From: Gammaproteobacteria bacterium
Lineage (GTDB): Bacteria; Pseudomonadota; Gammaproteobacteria; Eutrophobiales; Eutrophobiaceae
NCBI GenBank assembly: GCA_004297165.1
Contig: SCUJ01000011.1
Location: 1-64,000, forward strand
Reading direction: 5' to 3'
Length of the DNA stretch: 64,000 nucleotides
Shown here: positions 28,268 to 36,697 of the stretch, piece by piece
Layout: every line of letters starts with the position of its first letter
How positions within the stretch are numbered: the first letter of the stretch is position 1
The notes under the pieces: generated by a model
Databases searched by the model: none
What the model was told of the DNA's origin: nothing
What the model saw: only the letters and a program-made list of their open reading frames with translations
Position numbers and translations under genes: made by a program

Positions 28268-28846
28268 TTACTCTTCACCAGCCAGCGCAATGGCCGCCTC
28301 GCGTTCTTCCCAGCGTCCCTGACTATTTCTGACAATTTCACGCAGCTCTATCCTGTCCTCGAAAATGTTGACAATCTTGCCCACATTTCTGCCCATATAA
28401 TTGCCGACCTTTACCGGCGAGACATTGCCATCGGGATCCCTGACGATCCCCCATGTCACACCCTCGTTCTCCATGATGCCAACCATCTTGAGGCTGTCGA
28501 GTTCGTATTTTTCCAGTTCCTCACGATTGCGATCTCGCAACTGCTTTTCCATCTCTTCGCTCAGACCAGCGTTCTCATCCACTTCCACCTCAGTCACCCG
28601 CACCTGATAGAAAGACTCGAAAGGATCCGTCTTGCCTTCCTTGCCGGACATATAGGCATAGGCTTCGTAGGGTTTAATCTCGGGGAGTGGTTCGATGCGC
28701 CCGCCTGGCCGAGCCAGGACTTCGTCACGCCAACCATTCAGATCGGGATCCGAGGTAATATCCCTGCTGACACAGCCACCAGTCAGCAACACCACGGGCA
28801 ACACTAACCCCACTGATATCAACCTTGTGTTCGGTAGAATATACAT
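28268..28846 (-). CDS. pilP: Type IV pilus assembly lipoprotein PilP
   Basis: PilP is a periplasmic lipoprotein that links the PilN/PilO platform to the PilQ secretin. The lipobox is 'VVLLTGGC' with Cys at about residue 25. The flexible region and the C-terminal beta-sandwich ('LDSLKMVGIMENEGVTWGIV', 'VGNYMGRNVGKIVNIFEDRI') are typical. The 192 residues are close to the usual length. It lies between pilO and pilQ. Confidence 0.95.
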   Translation of the reverse strand: MYILPNTRLISVGLVLPVVLLTGGCVSRDITSDPDLNGWRDEVLARPGGRIEPLPEIKPYEAYAYMSGKEGKTDPFESFYQVRVTEVEVDENAGLSEEMEKQLRDRNREELEKYELDSLKMVGIMENEGVTWGIVRDPDGNVSPVKVGNYMGRNVGKIVNIFEDRIELREIVRNSQGRWEEREAAIALAGEE

Positions 28847-28848
28847 GG

Positions 28849-29451
28849 CTAACCCTCTTCTTCTTCGAGGGCGCGATACGTCTTGGCGACCGCGGTCATG
28901 CTCAACACATTACCCCCCGTATTCGCATTTGCCAGAGCAATTTTGATATCGTGTGTGGTCACGATTCTGGGCAGGGCTGCGACGCCGCTGATGAATTCCC
29001 CCAGTTGATGATAGGTCCCGCGCACCTGTATGTTAATAGGCGTTTCCGAATAAAACTCGCTCTGTTTTTCCGGTTGCGGCTGGAACAGATCGAATTCCAA
29101 CCCGGCCGCGAGACCGGTCTGCGAGACATCCACAATAAGGCCCGCGATCTCGGTCTTGTTGGGCAATTGCCGGATCATGTCGCCAAAGGATTGCTCCATT
29201 TCCTTCATCTGCTCCTTTAGCGCATCGAGATTCGCGGCCTTGCGTTGCTTGGTCTCGAAAGTGGTTTTCAATTCCTGCTCCTTGGTCTCCTCGCCGGCCA
29301 GGGTTTCGCGTTGCTTGCTGACATCGAAATGCCACCCGGCATAGAGAATCGCGGCAAAAACAATAACCGCCACCACTAGTTGATATAGAATCGGCCACAA
29401 GCCGGGATTGTTCGGATCCAGATTCTTGATCTCGTTCAAGATGTTCTTCAT
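28849..29451 (-). CDS. pilO: Type IV pilus inner-membrane protein PilO
   Basis: PilO has one membrane segment ('LVVAVIVFAAILYAGWHF', about residues 25-42), a coiled coil ('KTTFETKQRKAANLDALKEQ') and a periplasmic ferredoxin-like domain ('INIQVRGTYHQLGEFISGVA'). It pairs with PilN. The 200-residue length is normal. It overlaps pilN by 4 bases and ends 2 bases before pilP. Confidence 0.95.
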   Translation of the reverse strand: MKNILNEIKNLDPNNPGLWPILYQLVVAVIVFAAILYAGWHFDVSKQRETLAGEETKEQELKTTFETKQRKAANLDALKEQMKEMEQSFGDMIRQLPNKTEIAGLIVDVSQTGLAAGLEFDLFQPQPEKQSEFYSETPINIQVRGTYHQLGEFISGVAALPRIVTTHDIKIALANANTGGNVLSMTAVAKTYRALEEEEG

Positions 29452-30017
29452 GCGCCGTCCCCTTCCTCTTCAGCACTTGGTATCACCTGCTGGAAACGCA
29501 GGGTAAAACCGCTAATCCGTGTACCATTGGCGTCTCGCGCCTGAATGATGTCTACGGCCGGATTGGCCAGCCATTCCGAAGCCTCCAGATTTCGCAGGAA
29601 CGACGACACCCTCGCATTGGACTGGGCTTCGCCGGTGATTGTGATATTGTTAGCCTGCTGAGTGACGGAGGTAACACTGACGCCTTCCGGTAAGCTGTCG
29701 ACAAGTTCATCGAAGAATCTCACGATCAAGGGCCGGTTGCCCTGCAACTGTTCAATCGCGCGCATACGGTCCAACAGACGCTGCTTCTCCATCTCCAGCT
29801 GCTCAATCTCTTTGATTTTGGCGTCCAACTTGGCCGTTTCATCGACGATAAACTGGTTTCGTCCCTGTTGACCCTCGATTAATTGACCATGGAACCAGTG
29901 AATCATGAACCAGACGACCACGCCGACAACCGCCGCGACGCCCAGCAGTTGTACAAATTCCTTCTGTTTTTCCTTCCGTTTCGCTTCCCGCCAGGGAAGT
30001 AGATTAATCTTGGCCAT
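29448..30017 (-). CDS. pilN: Type IV pilus inner-membrane protein PilN
   Basis: PilN opens with the conserved 'MAKINLLPWREAKRKEKQKE', the cytoplasmic peptide that docks in PilM. One membrane segment ('LGVAAVVGVVVWFMIHWF'), a coiled coil, and a periplasmic domain ('ITITGEAQSNARVSSFLRNLE') follow. Its ATG shares one base with the pilM stop. The length of 189 residues is normal. Confidence 0.96.
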   Translation of the reverse strand: MAKINLLPWREAKRKEKQKEFVQLLGVAAVVGVVVWFMIHWFHGQLIEGQQGRNQFIVDETAKLDAKIKEIEQLEMEKQRLLDRMRAIEQLQGNRPLIVRFFDELVDSLPEGVSVTSVTQQANNITITGEAQSNARVSSFLRNLEASEWLANPAVDIIQARDANGTRISGFTLRFQQVIPSAEEEGDGA

Positions 30018-31078
30018 CAGTCGAAACTCCTCAATGCCAATCCACAGGAAACCATCAGCGCCGGCGCGTCATTGGCCAAGGACTGTGCCGAGACTCTAGA
30101 TGACACCGACATATCGGCGAATGGATTGGCCACTATTGTCGGTATGCCGATCTTTGCCTCCACCAACTCGGCGATCCCGCTTATCGAGGCGCACCCTCCA
30201 GCCAGAATCAGATGATCGATGTTCGAAATCTGACTTGCGGAATAGAAAAACTGTTGGGCGCGACTGATTTGCTGGCTGATTGAATCCTTGAACGGCTCCA
30301 ACACTTCGGGGATGTAGTTGTCCGGAAGGCCGCCCTGGCGTTTGGCGAGACCTGCCTCCTCATAGGACAGACCGTAGCGGCGCTGGATGTCCTCGGTGAG
30401 CTGCGCCCCGCCGAATTGTTGTTCCCGGGAATAGATAATCTTCATCTTATCCAGCACGCTGAAGGTGGTCACCGTCGAACCGATGTCCGCCACGGCGATA
30501 ATCTCGTCGCTCGGATCAGTAAACTTGCTGTTGGCGATCATCGCCACTGTATTTTCCAGCGCGAACTGCTCGACATCGACAATCTTGGCGTTCAACCCGC
30601 CCAGCTGCACGGCGCCAACCCTCAGATCGACATTGTCGCTACGTGACGCGGCGAGCAAGACGTCGATACGATCCGGGTTATCCGCGTTCGGGCCCTGCAC
30701 ATCAAAGTCCAGCGCGACTTCATTAAGCGGAAAGGGAATATATTGATCCGCTTCCACCTGGATCTGACTCTCGAGTTCGGCATCGGTCAGGTTGGCGGGC
30801 ATGGTGATAATCTTGGTTATCACGGATGATCCGGCGACAGCGACCGCAGCGTCCTTGGTCTTGGTGCCTGACTTTTTTACCGCCCGCGCGATTGCCTCGC
30901 CTACCGCATCCATATCAGTTATATTCTTGTCGACGACGGAATTCGGCGGCAGAGGCTCAACAGAGTAGCTTTCAACACGATAACTACCGCCACTCCGGCT
31001 AAGTTCAAGCAACTTAATTGCTGTTGCGCTGATATCAATCCCGATAATCGGAGTTGATTTTTTCTTACGCAGTTGCAC
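30017..31078 (-). CDS. pilM: Type IV pilus assembly ATPase-like protein PilM
   Basis: PilM is an actin-like (FtsA-like) cytoplasmic protein that binds ATP and PilN. 'STPIIGIDISATAIKLLEL' is the phosphate-1 loop, 'IAVADIGSTVTTFSVLD' the phosphate-2 loop, and 'LILAGGCASISGIAELVE' the adenosine motif. The 353-residue length is normal. The GTG start at 31078 has an AAAGGAAA site 6 bases upstream. It is the first gene of the pil operon, with a promoter candidate just upstream, and is divergent from PBP1a as in many gammaproteobacteria. Confidence 0.96.
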   Translation of the reverse strand: MQLRKKKSTPIIGIDISATAIKLLELSRSGGSYRVESYSVEPLPPNSVVDKNITDMDAVGEAIARAVKKSGTKTKDAAVAVAGSSVITKIITMPANLTDAELESQIQVEADQYIPFPLNEVALDFDVQGPNADNPDRIDVLLAASRSDNVDLRVGAVQLGGLNAKIVDVEQFALENTVAMIANSKFTDPSDEIIAVADIGSTVTTFSVLDKMKIIYSREQQFGGAQLTEDIQRRYGLSYEEAGLAKRQGGLPDNYIPEVLEPFKDSISQQISRAQQFFYSASQISNIDHLILAGGCASISGIAELVEAKIGIPTIVANPFADMSVSSRVSAQSLANDAPALMVSCGLALRSFD

Positions 31079-31118
31079 AGTTTTTTCCTTTTATCGTGGT
31101 GGGTTATATGCCTTTCAT

Positions 31119-31146
31119 ATAATACAACATTAACTTCTATCAGCAA
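31119..31146 (-). promoter_or_regulatory. Candidate pilMNOPQ promoter
   Basis: On the minus strand TTGCTG (RC of 31141-31146) and TATTAT (RC of 31119-31124) are 16 bases apart and 41 bases upstream of the pilM GTG. The 190-base divergent gap 31079-31268 is AT-rich; no equally clear promoter was seen for the PBP1a gene. Confidence 0.5.
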
Positions 31147-31268
31147 CTATAGTCAACTCTAATTTAAAAAACAAAGCCTTTGCAATCACCGCGAAAAAAC
31201 AAGGTGAAAATCGAAATAATTCCACAAAAGCAATACATATTGGAGCTTGATCTTGTAATCTACACAAC

Positions 31269-33746
31269 ATGTTGAGGTTTACCGCTAAATTATTTGCTCT
31301 TCTGTGTCTGGCCGGGATCCTGTCGATCATCGGCCTGTGTCTTTACATCATCCCGAAGTTACCGGAAATCGAGACCCTGCGGGAAGTTAAGATGCAGGTG
31401 CCGTTGCGCGTATATTCGCAGGATGGATCGCTGATCGCCGAGTTCGGCGAGAAACGCCGGCAACCGATTCGCATCGAAGAAATTCCCCGCTCCATGATCG
31501 AGGCGGTACTTGCCGCCGAGGATGATCGCTTCTACGAGCATCCCGGCGTGGACTGGCAGGGCATCACCCGCGCCGTAGTCAATCTCATCCTCACCGGGAA
31601 GAAATCCATCGGCGGCAGCACCATCACCATGCAGGTCGCGCGTAACTTCTTTCTGAGTTTCGAGAAATCCTATATCCGCAAGATTAACGAAATCTTTCTG
31701 GCACTAAAGATCGAACGTGAATTGAGCAAGGATGAAATCCTCGAACTCTACATGAACAAAGTCTTTTTCGGCCATCGCGCCTATGGCGTCGGTGCGGCTG
31801 CCCTGGTTTACTACGGGCAGGAACTTAATAATCTCACACTGCCGCAGATCGCCATGATCGCCGGGTCGGCACAAAGCCCATCGCGGACGAATCCGGTGAG
31901 TAATCCCGACAGGGCGCTAATCCGTAGAAAATACGTTCTCGGTCGGATGTTGGAACAGGGCTATATCACCGAAGAAGAATATGACGGCGCGGTGAATGCC
32001 CCGGAGACGGCGTCGCTCCACGGACCTATTGTCGATCTGGAAGCGCCTGACGTTGCGGAGATGGTGCGCAGTCAGATGGTCAGCCGGTTCGGCGAAGCCG
32101 CCTACGACGACGGCTACAAGGTCTACACCACGATCCGGGATCGTAATCAATCTGCCGCCACCCGAGCGTTACACTCCACCCTGAACGATTACGACAGACG
32201 TCATGGCTTCAGGGGGGTAGAGGCGCATACCGACCTCGCCGATGGCGGAAACGACCAGGATTGGATAGAGATACTTCGGTCGTACTCTAACCTGGGTGAA
32301 CTGAAACCCGCACTGGTGACCTCGGTGTCGGACAAGGATGCGGGGATCTTTGTAAAGGATGTGGGACCGGCCGTCATCGAATGGCAACACCTCGAATGGG
32401 CGCGAAGATATATTTCTGAGAACCGCCGTGGCCCCACTCCAAAAACAGCCGAAGAGATTTTGCAGCGGGGCGACATAATCCGCGTGAGTCCTAATGCTGA
32501 AAACCAGTGGCAACTCATGCAGGCGCCTGAAGTCGAAGGCGCACTGGTATCCGCCGATCCGGCCACCGGCGCCGTGCTGGCGCTGGTCGGCGGTTATGAT
32601 TTCAGACGCAGCCAATTCAATCGCATCATCCAGGCCCATCGGCAACCCGGCTCCAGTTTCAAACCGTTCATTTATTCCGCGGCGCTGGAAGCCGGCTTCA
32701 CGGCCGCGAGTCTCGTCAACGACGCACCGGTAATTTTTGACGATCCGGGGATCGGAGGAACCTGGAGACCCGAAAATTACACGGGGAAATACTATGGACC
32801 TACGCGGCTGCGGGATGCCCTCATCCATTCGCGGAATCTCGTGTCCATCCGCGTCCTCAATGAAATTGGCGTGGAACCTGCCCTCGAGCACATCGCCAAC
32901 TTCGGTTATGACATGAACGAGCTGCCCCACAGTCTCTCGCTTGCCCTCGGCAGCGGGGCCGTCACCCCCTGGCAACACCTCGCCGGCTACATTGTCCTCG
33001 CAAACGGCGGTTATCGTGTGGCGCCCTATTTCATTGATCGAATCGAGCAATCCGGCGGCAAGGTCGTGGAGAAAATCATCCCGCCGCGGATATGCACGGA
33101 ACCGCCGCCTGCGGCGCCCGGTGAACCTCTGTTCTCGGACGCGACCGCAACGGGTGGGACTGCGCCGCCCAACCCATCGGGCGGTGTCGCCATTACTCCT
33201 GTCATGCCGTCGGAAAATCCAGAGCCTGCGACCTGCGTGGAGCGCACGCTGGATCCCAGAAACCTCTGGATCCTGACCGACATGATGCGGGATGTCATCC
33301 AGAATACCGAAGGGACTGGCAGGCGCGCCATGGCGCTCGGCCGCAAGGACCTCTCCGGCAAAACCGGCACTACCAACGATCAGAGCGACGCCTGGTTCGC
33401 AGGTTTCAATGCGCGGGTGGTCACGATCGCCTGGGTCGGTTTCGATGATTTTCAGCGCAAGCTAGGCAACAACGAGACGGGAGGCGTCGCGGCCCTGCCC
33501 ATGTGGATCGAATATATGCGCACGGCGCTTGAAGGGGTCCCGGAAAGCATCCTGGAGCGGCCGGCCGGTCTCGTAAATGTACTTATCGATCCGATCAGCG
33601 GCAGCCCCACAAACGCCGGCGACCCCCGCGCCATCTTCGAGGTGTTCCGCGTCGACAATGCCCCAGGCGTGGGGCAAGACGGGGGCCTGCCCGAGGTCTT
33701 CGAGAGGCAGGATACCCCCCGGGGCGCCCCCGAGGAGTTGTTCTAA
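31269..33746 (+). CDS. mrcA: Penicillin-binding protein 1A
   Basis: This class A PBP polymerises and cross-links peptidoglycan. The 825-residue chain has one N-terminal membrane anchor ('LLCLAGILSIIGLCLYII'), and a GT51 domain with catalytic Glu in 'LAAEDDRFYEHPGVDWQGI' and 'GGSTITMQVARNFFLS'. An OB-like PBP1A-specific insert follows, then the transpeptidase motifs: S-x-x-K in 'PGSSFKPFIY', S-x-N in 'IHSRNLVS', KTG in 'SGKTGTTNDQSDAWF'. A proline-rich stretch at about 615-650 is an insert before the KTG. The gene faces away from pilM, the conserved ponA/pilM arrangement. Confidence 0.96.
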   Translation: MLRFTAKLFALLCLAGILSIIGLCLYIIPKLPEIETLREVKMQVPLRVYSQDGSLIAEFGEKRRQPIRIEEIPRSMIEAVLAAEDDRFYEHPGVDWQGITRAVVNLILTGKKSIGGSTITMQVARNFFLSFEKSYIRKINEIFLALKIERELSKDEILELYMNKVFFGHRAYGVGAAALVYYGQELNNLTLPQIAMIAGSAQSPSRTNPVSNPDRALIRRKYVLGRMLEQGYITEEEYDGAVNAPETASLHGPIVDLEAPDVAEMVRSQMVSRFGEAAYDDGYKVYTTIRDRNQSAATRALHSTLNDYDRRHGFRGVEAHTDLADGGNDQDWIEILRSYSNLGELKPALVTSVSDKDAGIFVKDVGPAVIEWQHLEWARRYISENRRGPTPKTAEEILQRGDIIRVSPNAENQWQLMQAPEVEGALVSADPATGAVLALVGGYDFRRSQFNRIIQAHRQPGSSFKPFIYSAALEAGFTAASLVNDAPVIFDDPGIGGTWRPENYTGKYYGPTRLRDALIHSRNLVSIRVLNEIGVEPALEHIANFGYDMNELPHSLSLALGSGAVTPWQHLAGYIVLANGGYRVAPYFIDRIEQSGGKVVEKIIPPRICTEPPPAAPGEPLFSDATATGGTAPPNPSGGVAITPVMPSENPEPATCVERTLDPRNLWILTDMMRDVIQNTEGTGRRAMALGRKDLSGKTGTTNDQSDAWFAGFNARVVTIAWVGFDDFQRKLGNNETGGVAALPMWIEYMRTALEGVPESILERPAGLVNVLIDPISGSPTNAGDPRAIFEVFRVDNAPGVGQDGGLPEVFERQDTPRGAPEELF

Positions 33747-33760
33747 TCCCGGACACGGTC

Positions 33761-34381
33761 ATGAACGAATCCAGTTCCCGCGCCTCGGCCAGGATCCGTC
33801 TCGCCATCGCCAGCGCCGCGGCAAAATACATCGCCGTGGATGGCATGAACGATTTTTTGGCGGCAAAACGCAAGGCGGCAGTGCAACTCGGTCTCAATCC
33901 CGGCCGTAACATGCCCTCGAATATCGAGGTGGAAGAGGCGCTCGTCGAATACCAGGGCCTGTTTCATGGCGAACGGCAATCCCGAGCACTGCGGGAGATG
34001 CGCTTCGCCGCCGTCCGGGCCATGAAGTTTCTCCATCCGTTCGATCCCCATCTGGTCGGCCCCGTGTTGCGGGGCACGGCCACGCCTCACACCGAGATCA
34101 CCTTGCACCTCTTCTGCGAGGAGCCGGAACAACCGGGTTTCCTGCTGCGTGAACATGGCATCCCTTTCCAGGTAACGAGTAAAAGTATCCGTCTCAATGG
34201 CCGTGAACTGATCGAACTGCCCGCCTACCGCTTCGACGCACAGGACTATTCCTTCATCCTGATAGTGTTCGCCGGCAAACACAAAAACCTCGCGCCCTTG
34301 AGCGGCATCGACGGCAGACCGGAACCGCGCGCAGATTCCGGCCAGGTCTCGGCGCTGCTTGACTCGGCAGGCGCCGATTGA
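33761..34381 (+). CDS. Conserved hypothetical protein upstream of priA
   Basis: The 206-residue soluble protein has 'ARIRLAIASAAAKYIAVDGMNDFLAAKRKAA' at the N-terminus, then 'MKFLHPFDPHLVGPVLRGTATPHTEITLHLF'. The second stretch looks like a nucleotidyltransferase-type fold ('G[TS]A..H..I.LHLF'), with no complete catalytic G[GS]..D.D set visible. I recall similar uncharacterised proteobacterial proteins but cannot name the family with confidence. It starts 14 bases after PBP1a and its stop overlaps the priA start, so it is probably co-expressed with priA. Function unknown. Confidence 0.75.
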   Translation: MNESSSRASARIRLAIASAAAKYIAVDGMNDFLAAKRKAAVQLGLNPGRNMPSNIEVEEALVEYQGLFHGERQSRALREMRFAAVRAMKFLHPFDPHLVGPVLRGTATPHTEITLHLFCEEPEQPGFLLREHGIPFQVTSKSIRLNGRELIELPAYRFDAQDYSFILIVFAGKHKNLAPLSGIDGRPEPRADSGQVSALLDSAGAD

Positions 34382-36612
34382 AGCCCGCAGTGGAGTCGTC
34401 CAGGCCATCTGGCCGCAGGGTCGTTTTGCGCGTGACCCTGCCGGCGCCTGTACGGCGGCTGTTCGACTACCTCCTGCCGCAGGATCTGGCTGACCGGACC
34501 ATCAGACCAGGCATGCGGGTGCGAGTCCCTTTCGGCAAATCCAGCATCAGGACCGGCCTCGTCCTCGGGATCGCGGATGCCAGCGAACTCGAACCCGGGC
34601 GCCTGAAATGCATCATCGGCATACTGGATGATTCCCCGGCGCTCTCCAAGTCCCAAATGAAACTCCTTGCGTGGGCCAGCGATTATTATCAGCACCCCGT
34701 GGGCGAGGTATATTTCAACGGACTGCCGGTCCTGTTGCGCCAGGGAAAACCCGCAAGCGTCAAGCGACGCCATTTTTGGACGCTTACCGCGGCGGGTCTG
34801 TCGTTCGATTCCGCATCGCTCGCCCGTGCTCCCCGGCAACGTCTGATGCTCGAACAACTCCGGCAGCGCGAGCACGGGCTGGATCCCGAGAGCGAAGGGT
34901 TCGACAATCTCGATCACCGCTGCCTGCGGATACTTGAACAGAAGGGCCTCGTTCACCGCTTGGAAGTGGAGGACCGGACCGAGGCGAGTCCGGCGCCAGT
35001 CACGCCATTATGTCTGAATCCGGAGCAGGCAGAGGCCGCCGACCGGATAGAAAAACTGTCCGGCGTATTTCATTGCATTCTGCTCAACGGCGTCACCGGC
35101 AGCGGCAAGACCGAGGTATATCTCAGCCTGATCCGCCGGAATATCGCAGCCGGCAGACAATCCCTCATCCTGGTCCCGGAGATTGGCCTGACGCCGCAGT
35201 TGATGGAACGCATCCGCGAACGCCTCGGGGCCCGGATCGCAATACTTCATTCGGGACTTACCGACACGGAACGCCTGAATGCCTGGCTTGAGGCGCGCGA
35301 CGGCCGCATCCCGGTGATCCTGGGCACCCGTTCCGCAGTATGGACGCCGCTGAAAAATCCGGGGTTGATCATCGTCGATGAGGAGCACGACGATTCCTAC
35401 AAACAACAGGAAGGCTTTCGTTATTCCGCGCGGGATGTCGCCATCATGCGAGCCAAGCTCTTGGGGATACCAGTCGTGCTCGGCAGCGCGACGCCTTCAA
35501 TGGAAAGCCTCTGCAATGCAGGCAATGACAAATACATCGAGTTGCGCCTGCGCGAGCGGGTGGCGCAGGTCCCGCACCCGGAATTTAGGATCGTGGATAT
35601 GCGCTCCCGGCCAATGCAGGGCGCACTTTCCGATGTGTTGCTGCGGGCCATCGGCGAGGACCTTGCGGTCAGGAAACAAGTGCTGCTGTTCCTCAACAAG
35701 CGCGGTTATTCCCCGGTATTGATGTGCCATGGCTGCGGTTGGTCGGCGCGCTGCAACCGCTGCGAACTGCCAATGACCTATTACAAAAAGGAGGGAAGGA
35801 TCGCCTGCCATCATTGCGGCAGCGGAAAACCGGCCCCAGGGATGTGCCCGGACTGCGGCGCGAACCAGCTTTTCCAGATCGGTCACGGCACCGAGCGTCT
35901 GACGGAAACGCTCGCGGAGGCATTTCCCGGCGCCCGGATCCTGCGGATCGATCGTGACTCGACCCGCCGGCGCGGCGCGCTTAACGACATGATTGAGGCC
36001 ATTCACTCAGGGACGGTGGACATCCTCGTGGGCACGCAAATGCTCGCGAAGGGACACCACTTCCCGAACCTGGATCTCGTGGGGATCATCGATGCCGATC
36101 GCGGCCTCTTCAGCGCCGATTTCCGCGCGAGCGAACGGATGGCGCAACTGGTATTGCAGGTCAGCGGCCGGGCCGGTCGGGTTTCCGGCGGCGGCCGGGT
36201 GTTGTTGCAGACGCACCATCCGGATCACCCGCTGCTGCACGAACTGGTCGGGCAGGGTTATGAAAAATTCGCCCACTCCCTGCTGGAAGAGCGGCGGGCG
36301 GCGCGACTGCCGCCCTACGCTCATATCGCGCTCCTTCAGGCGGAGGATTATGACCCGGCGCGGTTGCGGCAGTTTCTCGCGCAGGCGCGCGCAAGCCTCG
36401 TGGATATCGAGACCGGCATTGAGGTGTACGGTCCCTATCCGGCCCCGCTGGAAAAACGGGCGGGTCGGTCTCGCTGTCAGATATTGATTCAGTCGTCCGG
36501 GCGCAAGCGTTTGCAGGCCGCCTTGTCCGTCTGGGCGCCGCGCCTCGAATCGATTGCCTCCGGCAAAAAGGTCCGCTGGTTCCTGGACGTGGATCCGCGC
36601 GAGATGATCTGA
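34378..36612 (+). CDS. priA: Primosomal protein N' (PriA helicase)
   Basis: PriA is the 3'-5' helicase that reloads the replisome at stalled forks. The 744 residues hold an N-terminal 3'-DNA-binding domain, a winged helix, Walker A 'GVTGSGKTEVYLSLI' at about residue 238, the DEEH box 'IIVDEEHDDSYKQQEG', and paired zinc-binding cysteines ('CHGCGWSARCNRCELP', 'CHHCGSGKPAPGMCPDCG'). Helicase motifs follow, with 'QMLAKGHHFPNLDLVGII' and 'QVSGRAGR'. The start is TTG at 34378, overlapping the upstream stop; an in-frame GTG lies 12 bases on. Confidence 0.97.
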   Translation: MKPAVESSRPSGRRVVLRVTLPAPVRRLFDYLLPQDLADRTIRPGMRVRVPFGKSSIRTGLVLGIADASELEPGRLKCIIGILDDSPALSKSQMKLLAWASDYYQHPVGEVYFNGLPVLLRQGKPASVKRRHFWTLTAAGLSFDSASLARAPRQRLMLEQLRQREHGLDPESEGFDNLDHRCLRILEQKGLVHRLEVEDRTEASPAPVTPLCLNPEQAEAADRIEKLSGVFHCILLNGVTGSGKTEVYLSLIRRNIAAGRQSLILVPEIGLTPQLMERIRERLGARIAILHSGLTDTERLNAWLEARDGRIPVILGTRSAVWTPLKNPGLIIVDEEHDDSYKQQEGFRYSARDVAIMRAKLLGIPVVLGSATPSMESLCNAGNDKYIELRLRERVAQVPHPEFRIVDMRSRPMQGALSDVLLRAIGEDLAVRKQVLLFLNKRGYSPVLMCHGCGWSARCNRCELPMTYYKKEGRIACHHCGSGKPAPGMCPDCGANQLFQIGHGTERLTETLAEAFPGARILRIDRDSTRRRGALNDMIEAIHSGTVDILVGTQMLAKGHHFPNLDLVGIIDADRGLFSADFRASERMAQLVLQVSGRAGRVSGGGRVLLQTHHPDHPLLHELVGQGYEKFAHSLLEERRAARLPPYAHIALLQAEDYDPARLRQFLAQARASLVDIETGIEVYGPYPAPLEKRAGRSRCQILIQSSGRKRLQAALSVWAPRLESIASGKKVRWFLDVDPREMI

Positions 36613-36697
36613 ACGTCACGCCAGTCCCGCCGCCCTTCATGAATAACGCCGGACAAGATAGAATGCCCGGTCTTTTAACCCGGTAACCAGTCATTCG

